Assembly (NCBI GenBank): GCA_938010425.1
Contig: CALLUO010000005.1
Span: 1 to 64,000, forward strand
Direction of reading: 5' to 3'
DNA from: an uncultured Elioraea sp.
GTDB lineage: Bacteria > Pseudomonadota > Alphaproteobacteria > Acetobacterales > Acetobacteraceae
Length of the DNA stretch: 64,000 nucleotides
Of the stretch, positions 27,344-34,735 are shown in pieces (the stretch's first letter is position 1; each line of letters begins with the position of its first letter). The notes below the pieces were generated by a model. It saw only the letters and a list, made by a program, of their open reading frames with translations, had not been told where the DNA came from and searched no databases. The translations under genes were made by a program, and so were the position numbers.

Positions 27344-28177
27344 TCATTCTCTGCAGCGCAGGCGCACGACCCCTTCGGGATCGATCAGCACCGCGCCCTG
27401 GCTCATCATGTTGTTGACGAACCATGCCGCCCGCTCGCCGTGCCAGGTGATGTCGGTCTGCACTTCGGCTCCCACGGCGTGGCCGATCGCGGTGCGGTGG
27501 TACCAGTAGCAGAAGCGAACGGTGCCGGTGCGTGTCAGTCCTGAATGCGGGATCCAGAGGGTACCGAGCCAGCGCTTGGCCTGTGTGCCGCGCCAGGGGA
27601 GCTCGTCTGCGCCGACGTAGTCGGCATTCGCAAACTCAGGGATTCGGAGCAGGTCAGACCACTGCTTCCAGCCGATCACGGCGTAGCGCTCGCCATCGTC
27701 CGGCACGTCGGCCTGGCCGAGCATCTCGAAGGCGAGCAGAATCTTTTCTCTCGTCAGGCCGTCGCCGTCGGTGAGGCCTGGATCGGTGCCGGTCGCCTCG
27801 CGCGTTGCTTGATCCAGCGCCGCAATGATCAGCTCATCCGTCTTTCGCCCGAGGGCGTAAGCGCCGGCATTAGCGATCACTGCGCGCTCATCGTGGTTGA
27901 CCTTGAGCTCATCGAGTTTGTCGATCCAGTCACCCGCGTAATAGTCGGCGAGGAAGCACTCCACAGGTGAGTGGTCGAGGTTCATCACAGGTACTGCGCC
28001 GTGGCGGGCCTTGGTGCCGGCAACTCCCTTGCCGACGCGTTGGAACACGGTCGAGGCGCCCTTGACCCCAGACTTGGAGCGGACGGTTGGGCGGAGCTTG
28101 GAGCCGAGGCGCTGGTAGGCCTCGTGCACCTCCGTTTGGAAGTGCTTGACGAAGGCGCGGTCGATGGACGTGGACAC
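27344..28177 (-). CDS. Major capsid protein (podovirus type)
   Basis: A protein of 277 residues, assigned from its place between scaffold and tail adaptor and from resemblance to capsid proteins of alphaproteobacterial podoviruses. The N-terminus is SIDRAFVKHFQTEVHEAYQR and the central part contains DDGERYAVIGWKQWSDLL, as in phage shells that use the HK97 fold. It is shorter than T7 gp10 (about 345). A GC-rich spacer of 251 bases precedes it and a hairpin follows, setting the capsid off from its neighbours. Confidence 0.83.
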   Translation of the reverse strand: MSTSIDRAFVKHFQTEVHEAYQRLGSKLRPTVRSKSGVKGASTVFQRVGKGVAGTKARHGAVPVMNLDHSPVECFLADYYAGDWIDKLDELKVNHDERAVIANAGAYALGRKTDELIIAALDQATREATGTDPGLTDGDGLTREKILLAFEMLGQADVPDDGERYAVIGWKQWSDLLRIPEFANADYVGADELPWRGTQAKRWLGTLWIPHSGLTRTGTVRFCYWYHRTAIGHAVGAEVQTDITWHGERAAWFVNNMMSQGAVLIDPEGVVRLRCRE

Positions 28178-28277
28178 GGATCGGTCTCTCGCGATCGGGT
28201 TGCAGGGGTGGGTGGTGCGGGCCCGGCGCGGTTGTCGCGCTCACGAAGCGAGGCGCGGCCGGTGCCGGCCCGGAAAG

Positions 28278-28369
28278 CCTGCGGGCCGCAGGGGTTGACC
28301 GCAGGCGGAAGAGAAGGCAGCCGGGGCGAGCGCGGGGGAGGATCAGGCGGGCACGCTCGAGCCCCGGCT
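28278..28369 (-). other. Two inverted repeats between scaffold and capsid genes
   Basis: The 251-base spacer 28178-28428 has no gene. It holds GCCTGCGG paired with CCGCAGGC (about 28278-28306), and a longer repeat AGCCGGGGCGAGCG (28319-28332) paired with CGCTCGAGCCCCGGCT (28354-28369). They may fold in the mRNA leader of the capsid gene or terminate upstream transcripts. No T-run follows. Confidence 0.5.
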
Positions 28370-28428
28370 GCAACGCCCGCGCGGGAGGCCAGGCGCGGGC
28401 AAAATGAAACAGAAAGGCAACGGGCCGG

Positions 28429-29187
28429 TCAGCGCTCCTCAGGGAACAGCTGTCGGAAGCCTTCCGCCACGCGCTCAACGAGCGCCGGATCGCGCCGGCG
28501 CCAGTAGCGCGGGTCGCGCATCAGGGCGCGCAGCTCATCCTCGTTCGGCGCGCGCGCGGGCTCCGCGTCTTTCAGGATGCCTGGTTCGTTGCTCTGCATC
28601 ATCCGCTGCATGGCAAGCACGCCTTCGTAGGTTGACGAGAGCGCCTCGAACACCGCCTCCGGCAGGTTCGCCCTGCCCCAGGCGGCGAGCTGCTTGGCCG
28701 CGCGCTTCCAGCGCTCCTCGCCGCCGAAATGCTCTTTCAGTCGCTCGATCTGCCGCTCAGCCTCGAAGAGCTGCGCCGCCTCAGCGATCAGCGGCAACAG
28801 GCGCTCGGCGGCGAGGTCGTAGACGAGCTGTACCTGGGCTGGGGTGAAGCCGGCTTCATGCAGCCTGCGATTGACGTCCGGATCGGCCGTGACGAGAGGG
28901 TGACGAGCTTCAATGTGATAGTCGTCCGGGCTGTCTGGTACGCCAAGGGCGCGCAGGAAGCGGCGACGCTCCTCCTCGTCGGCGCCCTCACCTGGCAGAC
29001 TGACCATGCGCGAGAGCTTGCGCTCGAGCTCGCGGTAAGACTTCAGCAGGGCATCGAGGCGGACCTCGCCTGTCTCCTCGTCCCAGAACTTCTCAGGCAC
29101 CTCGGGCGGACAGGGTGTGCGGCGCTTCGGCTCGGGGCGAGTGGGCTTGTCATCCTCGAGCGTCATTGTGATCAAGTTGTCGGCCAT
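28429..29187 (-). CDS. Capsid scaffolding protein, gp9-like
   Basis: Acidic, highly helical protein of 252 residues. The block FWDEETGEVRLDALLKSYRE followed by LERKLSRM is a hallmark of podovirus scaffolding/capsid-assembly proteins. It directs shell assembly and then leaves. It lies between portal (15-base gap) and capsid genes, as gene 9 does in T7. The C-terminus ends in a basic helix (RDPALVERVAEGFRQLF), the usual capsid-binding end. Confidence 0.88.
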   Translation of the reverse strand: MADNLITMTLEDDKPTRPEPKRRTPCPPEVPEKFWDEETGEVRLDALLKSYRELERKLSRMVSLPGEGADEEERRRFLRALGVPDSPDDYHIEARHPLVTADPDVNRRLHEAGFTPAQVQLVYDLAAERLLPLIAEAAQLFEAERQIERLKEHFGGEERWKRAAKQLAAWGRANLPEAVFEALSSTYEGVLAMQRMMQSNEPGILKDAEPARAPNEDELRALMRDPRYWRRRDPALVERVAEGFRQLFPEER

Positions 29188-29202
29188 CGGTCTTCGTCCT
29201 TG

Positions 29203-30690
29203 TCAGGCGAGGGCATCGGGGGCGGGGGGATCAGGGGCAAGGGTGGCAAAAGCAGCGCGTTCCTCCGCCTCGGACACGACGAGGTCAGGCGGCACGCCAT
29301 AGAGCGAAGCGACCCAGCGCGAGGCAGCGGCGAGGTCGGCGGTGCCGGCGGCGGCGGGGCCGAGCGCGCGAACCACCTCAAGCCACGCGAGCGTGCCGGA
29401 GGCTTCTGTTCGCGCCTGCCACTGCGCCAGCGGCGACCGCCAGACGATCGCTGCCTCCGTTCCGTCGAGCGCAAAGCGCGGCACGAGGCCGCGCCGACGC
29501 AGCACAGCAAGCGAGCGCTCGATCAGCGGATAGAGAAGTTCAGTTTGCAGCCGCCCGAAGGTGGCGCTAAGCAGGCGGGCCATCTCAGCCGAGCGCTCCA
29601 TCACCTCGGTCGCGGTCATGCGCGTGCTCTGAACCGGGCCCAGCCGGTCGGCGAGCAAGGCGTGACGAATGCGCGCGCGAAGGTCGTCGAGCACGATCTG
29701 GCTGACGTCGAATCGGCCCGGTGCGGCGAGCGGGGTGAGGCCAGACGAGCCGACCGCCTTCGGAATGATCGCGCCGGGCACGAGGCGGATATTGGCGGGA
29801 TTGAGCACGCCGTCATCGTCTGCTTGCCAGATCCCCGTCACGGCGATCGAGGCATTCTTCAGGATGAGCTCGACCACCTTGTTGGCGGTGCGGATGTCAG
29901 GCAGCGCCTTCATGATCGGGGATCTGCCGTAGGTCTCCCCGGGCGCCTTCATCCAGCGGAAGGCGATGAAGGGCGAAGCCTCGAAACGGCCGCGGGCGAG
30001 CACGACGGGCTCGTCGTCGCCGCGCAGGATCGCCGCGTAGGCATAGGCGCTGCCATCCGGCATCACTGCCTCGATGACGGTGTGGCGAGCCGCCTCTCCC
30101 CCGCTCTCTTCCTTGCCCAGCCGCTCGGGCAGACGCGCGGAGGGGAAGCGGGAGCGGAGTTCTGCCACCGTCAGGCGGAGCATGCGGAAGACCGTGTCGA
30201 GCGGTCGTGTTGGCCCGTCTTCGAGCGCGAGGTCGGCCAGCGGGACGGCGGTGAAGCGCAGCGCGCTCGGCTCGCCGGGAGGAAGCTCTTCGACCGCGAG
30301 GCAAGCTGTGCCCGCGATGACGAGGTCGAGGAAGCACTGGTGCAGTTCGACCACCAAGTTGGAGCGTTCGAACTCCCCGGCCAGAGTCTCAGCGGCGGTT
30401 TCCAGCCTTGCCGCGGCTGTGTCGCGGGCCAGGGTAGGGGGCAGTGCACGGCCAGGAACAAAGGAGAACCAGCGCGTCCATGGCGGGGTGAGCTCGGCAA
30501 GCAGGGAGGCGGCGAGCTGTTCGACGGCGTCGGGTGCGGTGCCATCGTACAGTGGGATCGTGCCGTCGCTTGAGCGCGCCGGGAGAGCGTGGTCGTAGCA
30601 GTCCTTCCAGAGGGCTTCCCAGGGGCGGCGCCTGGCGAAGGCCCGCTCGGCCTGAGCCAGGATGGTTTCGGGCGAAAGAGAGCGCGTCAT
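29203..30690 (-). CDS. Head-tail connector (portal) protein, gp8-like
   Basis: Portal ring protein of 495 residues of the podovirus Head-tail_con family. Diagnostic segments are YDGTAPDAVEQLAASLLAEL near the N-terminus, GRSPIMKALPDIRTANKVVE mid-protein, and TRMTATEVMERSAEMARLL then LQTELLYPLIERSLAVLRRR in the C-terminal half. The start is ATG at 30690, which overlaps the stop of the small upstream gene (ATGA). Intact length and motifs suggest a working portal. Confidence 0.93.
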   Translation of the reverse strand: MTRSLSPETILAQAERAFARRRPWEALWKDCYDHALPARSSDGTIPLYDGTAPDAVEQLAASLLAELTPPWTRWFSFVPGRALPPTLARDTAAARLETAAETLAGEFERSNLVVELHQCFLDLVIAGTACLAVEELPPGEPSALRFTAVPLADLALEDGPTRPLDTVFRMLRLTVAELRSRFPSARLPERLGKEESGGEAARHTVIEAVMPDGSAYAYAAILRGDDEPVVLARGRFEASPFIAFRWMKAPGETYGRSPIMKALPDIRTANKVVELILKNASIAVTGIWQADDDGVLNPANIRLVPGAIIPKAVGSSGLTPLAAPGRFDVSQIVLDDLRARIRHALLADRLGPVQSTRMTATEVMERSAEMARLLSATFGRLQTELLYPLIERSLAVLRRRGLVPRFALDGTEAAIVWRSPLAQWQARTEASGTLAWLEVVRALGPAAAGTADLAAASRWVASLYGVPPDLVVSEAEERAAFATLAPDPPAPDALA

Positions 30691-30938
30691 TCGCCGAGCA
30701 GCGACTTGCGGCCGACGGCAGGCAGAGACTCGGCGAGAACGCCGCGCCACGAGGTGGCGACGGTGCTGGCACGGCCGAGCCGGCGCGCTTCGAGCGTGGC
30801 GAGGCGGCGGGCGCGGTCTTCGTCGCCGCCGCCTGCAGCGGATGCGGCGGCAGCCGTGCCTGCCGAGTTGGGTCGCGGGGCCGGCTGGGTCGCGACATGC
30901 GGCGCTGGCGGCTTCGGCGCGCGGAATAGGCCACCCAT
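30687..30938 (-). CDS. Small virion/tail-assembly protein, gp7.3-like
   Basis: An 83-residue Ala/Pro-rich protein starting MGGLFRAPKPP and ending VGRKSLLGE. Small proteins with this flexible composition and a C-terminal K-(S/T)-LLG end precede the portal gene in many T7-like phages, where gp7.3 is a tail-assembly component. The assignment is by position and pattern only. The ATG at 30938 is preferred; the open frame continues upstream through the hairpin. Its stop overlaps the portal start. Confidence 0.65.
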   Translation of the reverse strand: MGGLFRAPKPPAPHVATQPAPRPNSAGTAAAASAAGGGDEDRARRLATLEARRLGRASTVATSWRGVLAESLPAVGRKSLLGE

Positions 30939-30981
30939 CGTGCTCACTCCATGATCTAGCGGTGAGGTGCGGAAGAAAATC

Positions 30982-31010
30982 CGGCGGCCGGGTTTTTTGC
31001 CCGGCCGCCG
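30982..31010 (-). terminator. Strong hairpin between leader genes and morphogenesis genes
   Basis: A perfect 11-base stem, CGGCGGCCGGG with CCCGGCCGCCG, around a loop of six T and one G (30993-30999). On the minus strand it is followed by GATTTTCTTCC, a weak T-run, so it could end or attenuate transcripts coming from the two leader genes before the structural genes. Confidence 0.65.
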
Positions 31011-31075
31011 TAGTCGTTTAGGGGAGGGAGAGGATGGCGCCATCGGGGCAAAGGACGCCCCTTGGCGCGATCCTT

Positions 31076-31516
31076 TTAGGCGGAGTGGGCGTTGCTGGTC
31101 AAGACTTTTTTCCTATCACTCGACGCAAGAAGCATCGCAAGCCGGCGATAAAGGCCGCGCGGTGTCAGCACGAATCCATCGTGCCCAAGCAGGCGAAGGC
31201 AGACAATCACACAGGTGAAGGGGGCGATGAGCGCAAGCGAGCGCCGGCGCGGCGGGGTAGGAACAAATGGCCCAAGCACCCGAAACCCGGCCCGGCGCCA
31301 GAACTCGGGCAGATCGAAATCCGGTGCGACACCGAGCCGTTCGACCACCATCCGCCCAGCCAAAGGGTCAACCACCGTCCAGCCCTCGTTATCGGCCAGC
31401 GCGGCGAAGCAGTGGCGGAACCCCGGCCGCAACAGACGCTGCCAAGCAAGGTCGGCCCGGCCGGAGAAAGCGATCCATATGAGCGGCTCCGCGCCGCGAC
31501 CGGGGAACCGGCTCAC
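31076..31516 (-). CDS. Conserved phage-cluster leader protein 2, possible papain-like fold
   Basis: A 146-residue protein of no family I can name. The GTG at 31516 is chosen because it overlaps the preceding stop as GTGA. Features: WQRLLRPGFRHCFAALAD, WTVVDPLAG, APFTCVIVCLRLLG and LTPRGLYRRL. The order His35-Asp50-Cys102 is that of a permuted NlpC/papain-like hydrolase, and similar small proteins occur beside alphaproteobacterial phage genes, but this is speculation. If enzymatic it could process peptidoglycan or proteins. The hairpin at 30982-31010 follows it. Confidence 0.6.
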   Translation of the reverse strand: MSRFPGRGAEPLIWIAFSGRADLAWQRLLRPGFRHCFAALADNEGWTVVDPLAGRMVVERLGVAPDFDLPEFWRRAGFRVLGPFVPTPPRRRSLALIAPFTCVIVCLRLLGHDGFVLTPRGLYRRLAMLLASSDRKKVLTSNAHSA

Positions 31517-31887
31517 GCCACAATTCCCTTCATCTTCAACGGCCACTCCAGGCGCGACATCGCCTCGCGCCAGAGCACGAGCGCGGTACGATCTCCCGGA
31601 TGATGCGGATCGGGCGCCCGCTGCAAATCGCCGAAGCGGCGCAGCACGCGCAGATGCGCGATCTCAATCCGGCGCTGACGGTACAGACGATCAAGGCAGC
31701 GGATCACGTCGTCGGGTTCGCAGGGCCGAATCTTCAGGCCCTGACCGGCGACGATGCGCGCACCGGCATGGCGCGCGGCCAGCGCGGCCATGGTCCAAAA
31801 CCAGGCCTCTTCTGCGCTGGCGAAAGGTTCGGCGCGCGAGAGGTCGGCGAGGACGGGACCGGAGCGGCGTGTGGCTGCAGCGGGCAT
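31513..31887 (-). CDS. Conserved phage-cluster leader protein 1, unknown function
   Basis: A 124-residue protein with a conserved-looking core: AEEAWFWTMAALAARHAGAR, RPCEPDDVIRCLDRLYRQRR, then HLRVLRRFG and WREAMSRLEWPLKMKGIVA. I recall this pattern from unnamed alphaproteobacterial proteins but know no function. The ATG at 31887 is the first gene start behind the SOS box, 24 bases downstream of it. Its stop overlaps the GTG of leader protein 2. As the first SOS-controlled gene of the cluster it may be regulatory. Confidence 0.65.
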   Translation of the reverse strand: MPAAATRRSGPVLADLSRAEPFASAEEAWFWTMAALAARHAGARIVAGQGLKIRPCEPDDVIRCLDRLYRQRRIEIAHLRVLRRFGDLQRAPDPHHPGDRTALVLWREAMSRLEWPLKMKGIVA

Positions 31888-31910
31888 GGCGAACCTCGTG
31901 GATACGTCTC

Positions 31911-31925
31911 GAACAAAACAGGAAC
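31911..31925 (-). promoter_or_regulatory. LexA SOS box (GTTC-N7-GTTC)
   Basis: On the minus strand the sequence is GTTCCTGTTTTGTTC, a perfect match to the alphaproteobacterial LexA operator, two GTTC half-sites in direct repeat with seven bases between. It lies right after the predicted -10 element and 24 bases before the first leader gene, so bound LexA would block transcription of the phage-derived operon until DNA damage. Confidence 0.82.
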
Positions 31926-31954
31926 ATTTACCCACGGTTGCGCCAGGATCGCAA
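31926..31954 (-). promoter_or_regulatory. Predicted promoter of the phage-derived operon
   Basis: Minus strand: TTGCGA (31954-31949), 17 bases, then GTAAAT (31931-31926). This resembles a sigma-70-type promoter with a good -35 and a fair -10. The SOS box follows immediately, covering the expected start site. Confidence 0.55.
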
Positions 31955-32002
31955 GCCTAATCGGAACTCTTTCCTAATGCGCGTTCCGCGAAGTTGTAGG
32001 AC

Positions 32003-32017
32003 CATGTCCCTAACATG
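32003..32017 (+). promoter_or_regulatory. Inverted repeat over the S24 repressor start codon
   Basis: CATGT-CCCTA-ACATG is a perfect 5-5-5 inverted repeat whose right arm contains the ATG of the S24 gene. It could be an operator for autoregulation. Short repeats like this can arise by chance. Confidence 0.35.
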
Positions 32018-32665
32018 AGTCTCCGCCACGAAGACGTCTGGAAGGCGATCGACGCCCTCGCCGCCGAACACGGGCTCAGCCCCTCAGGGCTCGCCCGCAA
32101 GGCAGGGCTCGATCCAACGACCTTCAATCCCTCCAAGCGCAAGCAAGGCGGCAAGCCGCGCTGGCCCTCCTTCGAGACCATCGTTAAAGCCCTCGACGCC
32201 GTCGGAGCACCGCTTGAAACCTTCATCGCTCTGGCCACCGGTGGGACCGCCCAGGCACGTCGGCCCGGGGCACTGGGGCCGCGGCGCGTGCCGCTGATCG
32301 GCCTCGCCCAGGCGGGGTCGGATGCCTTTTTCGACGATGCGGGCTATCCAACGGGGGCAGGGTGGGACGAGATCGAACTCCCCTCGATCAGCGACCCCAA
32401 CGCCTACGCTCTCGAAATCAGCGGCGACTCAATGGAACCTGTCTATCGCGACGGAGACGTGATTGTCGTCTCGCCGAATGCGCCGACCCGCCGCGGCGAC
32501 CGCGTGGTGGTGAAGACGCGCCAAGGCGAGGTGATGGCGAAGGAGCTCGTGCGCAAATCCGCCCGCAAGATCGAGCTCGCCTCCCTCAACCCCGCCTATC
32601 CAGGGCGAAGCCTGGATGTCGACGAGGTCGCCTGGATCGCCCGCATCGTCTGGGCAAGCCAGTAG
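32015..32665 (+). CDS. LexA-like S24 peptidase repressor
   Basis: A 216-residue repressor with an N-terminal helix-turn-helix (about 1-65; LSPSGLARKAGLDPTTFNPS) and a C-terminal S24 peptidase domain. The Ser is S139 in ISGDSMEP and the likely Lys is K176 in EVMAKEL, 37 residues apart as in LexA and UmuD. An Ala100-Gly101 bond (AQAGSD) is in place for RecA-stimulated self-cleavage. It is divergent from the phage-derived operon and is the natural candidate for a second control layer. Related stand-alone genes occur in many alphaproteobacteria, so a host role is also possible. It converges on the MprF-like gene nine bases downstream. Confidence 0.9.
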   Translation: MSLRHEDVWKAIDALAAEHGLSPSGLARKAGLDPTTFNPSKRKQGGKPRWPSFETIVKALDAVGAPLETFIALATGGTAQARRPGALGPRRVPLIGLAQAGSDAFFDDAGYPTGAGWDEIELPSISDPNAYALEISGDSMEPVYRDGDVIVVSPNAPTRRGDRVVVKTRQGEVMAKELVRKSARKIELASLNPAYPGRSLDVDEVAWIARIVWASQ

Positions 32666-32674
32666 CGCTCGCCC

Positions 32675-34735
32675 TCAGGCCGGCTCCCGCGCCGCTTCTG
32701 CTCGGCACTCGAAGGCCGCGACCATCGGCAACAGGCGCACCAGATCTTGATCTGGCTTGCAGACGAGGTAGGCGCGGGCAGGCGGCGCATCGCCAGGCCT
32801 CTCCGGTGCAACCTCGCCCTCGTCCGTGATCGGAAAGGCGGTCAGCCCTAAATCGGCGTACACTGAAAGCAACTCAGGCCCGACGCGCCAAAACGCCGGA
32901 TCCACCCCCTCCTGGTCGCATAGGTCGCGAAAACGCCAAATTGCCGACACGCGGTCCGTCGCCTCGCCAACCGGATCGCCCAGGGCAAGCCACGTCTTCG
33001 GCAAGCGTCGGAATGGCAGAGCCGCCCGCCCGTTTTCGCCAAATACCAGCGCCTCAGCACTGGGCGGCAGCGGTGTCTGAGCAAGCGCCTGCCAACGCGC
33101 CTGGGTCGTCGGCGAGAGGTCGAACCAGGCGATCCGCGCCGGACGGAGAAGACGGACCAGAGCGACAAGCAAAAGAACAATGCCGAGCAAAATGGTGGCG
33201 CGCAACGACCACGGCGCCTCGCCAGCGAGTACCAAGTGCCACCAGGTCTCCTCCATCCAATCCTGTCTCAGATGCGTAAACAGGGCAAGGCTTACCGTGC
33301 AGACAGCTAGCGCCAGCACCGCTGCCACCCAGCCGGCCGTAAAAGGTTCAGAGACCAGACGCGTGTCGCGGTAGAAGGCGCGGCGGAACGGCACCACGCA
33401 GGCAGCGACCGCGAGCATCAGTGCCGGCACTGGCCAACCATGACCCTTGGCGGCGGCAAGCCCAGCGGCAAGAACGAGAGTTACCAGCACCGAGGCCCAG
33501 GCCATCGTCACCCGACGCCACAGCCCGTAGGCGAGCACGAGCAGGATCGCGCCCAAGAGCGAGGCGACGAAATGGCTTACTTCAGCGATCGGTGCCCGCG
33601 CTGTCGCTCCGGCCCAGGCGAAGGGCGCCTCGATGGGTGGCATGGTGCCAAGAAAGAGCATGACCAGCCCCGCCAGCGTCACCGTGGCGGACAGGACCGG
33701 GGCGATAAAGGGTGCGCCCCAGCGGGCGATTTGGTCGAAAGCACGCGCCATCGCCACCCGCCGCAGCACGATTTCGTTCATCGCAAAGAGACCGCCGGCA
33801 AGAAAGAGCGGCAGCACGTAGTAGAGCAGGCGGAAGACGAGAAGCGCGCCAACCGCGGTCGCTGTCGGCACCAGCCCGGAAAGCCCGAGCAGCACAGTGC
33901 CGTCGAACACGCCTAAGCCCCCGGGCACGTGGCTCGCCATCGCCGCGGTGTACGCAGTCACGTAGATGGCAAGGAACACCAGGAAGTCGAGGCCAGGAGC
34001 AGATGGCAGCAAGACATAAAAAATCGCCGCGGTCAGGGCCACATCGACCGAGGCGAGCGCGACCTGCATCAGGGCAAGGCGCGGTCCCGGCAGCGGCACC
34101 GCCGTGCGGCCGAAACGCAGGGGCTGCCCGCGCAGATGGCCAGCGACGACGTAAAAGCCGACCAGGCCGAGCATTGTCACCCCCACCGCGACCATCACCG
34201 GGGTCGGCATCCAAGGCCCGAAGCCCGGAATGGCGTGGGGAACAGTGAGCAGAACGAGCCCGCCCAAGGTGAGGCCACCCAACACGAAAGTAAGGCTGCA
34301 GAAGGCCACCACGCCCGCGATTTGCAGCCCCGACATGCCCCAGAGCGCATAAAGCCGGTAGCGGATCGCCGCCCCCGACACCATGGCGAATCCGATATTG
34401 TGGGAGAGGGCGTAGGCCGTAAATGAGGCGAAGGCGATCCGCCCGTAGGAGAGTGGGTGGCCCACGAAGCGCGTGCCCAGCGCGTCGTAAAGCGTGAGCA
34501 CGAAGTAGGCCGCGACGGTCAGCGCGGCGGCGAAAACCAGCGCGCGCCGCGGCATCGCTGCGATTGCCGCCAGCACGTCGTCGAGGCGGAGCGAAGCGAG
34601 TTCGCGCTGGACGATATAAAGCGCGCCGACCAGGAGTGCCAAGCCGAGGACGGCCGGCAGGTGGCGCTTCACTCCTGCCCTCCAACCTGCCCGCACGACC
34701 TCGCCCATGGACCTCTTCAGCGCCTCAGGCGGCAC
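32675..34735 (-). CDS. MprF-like flippase with shortened synthase domain
   Basis: Integral membrane protein of 686 residues. The N-terminal part (about 1-530) has the many helices of the MprF flippase domain, including [19 protein letters not shown] and [18 protein letters not shown]. The cytoplasmic synthase domain (DUF2156) starts at about 540 ([20 protein letters not shown]) but stops after some 130 residues, whereas full MprF proteins run to about 840-870 and carry the Lys-tRNA-dependent acceptor half. The missing part is not downstream, where the S24 gene lies. It may flip lipids only or be a C-terminally truncated gene. It overlaps the lysS 3' end by 11 bases, a fitting link to Lys-tRNA. 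Confidence 0.85.
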   Translation of the reverse strand: MPPEALKRSMGEVVRAGWRAGVKRHLPAVLGLALLVGALYIVQRELASLRLDDVLAAIAAMPRRALVFAAALTVAAYFVLTLYDALGTRFVGHPLSYGRIAFASFTAYALSHNIGFAMVSGAAIRYRLYALWGMSGLQIAGVVAFCSLTFVLGGLTLGGLVLLTVPHAIPGFGPWMPTPVMVAVGVTMLGLVGFYVVAGHLRGQPLRFGRTAVPLPGPRLALMQVALASVDVALTAAIFYVLLPSAPGLDFLVFLAIYVTAYTAAMASHVPGGLGVFDGTVLLGLSGLVPTATAVGALLVFRLLYYVLPLFLAGGLFAMNEIVLRRVAMARAFDQIARWGAPFIAPVLSATVTLAGLVMLFLGTMPPIEAPFAWAGATARAPIAEVSHFVASLLGAILLVLAYGLWRRVTMAWASVLVTLVLAAGLAAAKGHGWPVPALMLAVAACVVPFRRAFYRDTRLVSEPFTAGWVAAVLALAVCTVSLALFTHLRQDWMEETWWHLVLAGEAPWSLRATILLGIVLLLVALVRLLRPARIAWFDLSPTTQARWQALAQTPLPPSAEALVFGENGRAALPFRRLPKTWLALGDPVGEATDRVSAIWRFRDLCDQEGVDPAFWRVGPELLSVYADLGLTAFPITDEGEVAPERPGDAPPARAYLVCKPDQDLVRLLPMVAAFECRAEAAREPA

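Larger units (their letters stand above)
19615..31954 (-). mobile_element. T7-like podovirus particle cluster with SOS-type promoter
   Basis: About 12.3 kb of minus-strand genes in T7 late-gene order: gp7.3-like, portal, scaffold, capsid, gp11, gp12, a short gp14-like protein, fibre/spike, small and large terminase, plus two leader genes and a TM/coiled-coil protein at the end. All frames are intact, and base composition is similar to that of the host genes. No integrase, attachment site, replication, RNA polymerase or Rz gene was found, nor large gp15/gp16-type proteins. A LexA-type SOS box overlies the predicted promoter at the right end, next to a divergent S24 repressor. It is either a defective prophage or a domesticated particle producer; edges are approximate. 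Confidence 0.85.

Noticed and set aside
28729-30573. Plus-strand open frame of 614 codons across scaffold and portal genes
   Set aside because: Its composition is Arg/Gly/Ala-rich shadow sequence, while the minus frame encodes clear portal and scaffold proteins.
31984-31998. Second SOS-like site GTTC-N7-TTGT on the plus strand
   Set aside because: The second half-site does not match GTTC; only the box at 31911-31925 is perfect.
32015-32674. Frameshifted remainder of the MprF synthase domain
   Set aside because: The region downstream is filled by the intact S24 gene on the other strand, and no DUF2156-like sequence appears in other frames.
19600-32680. Attachment sites or tRNA target flanking the phage cluster
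   Set aside because: No tRNA and no obvious long direct repeat is seen at either edge; a systematic repeat search could not be run.
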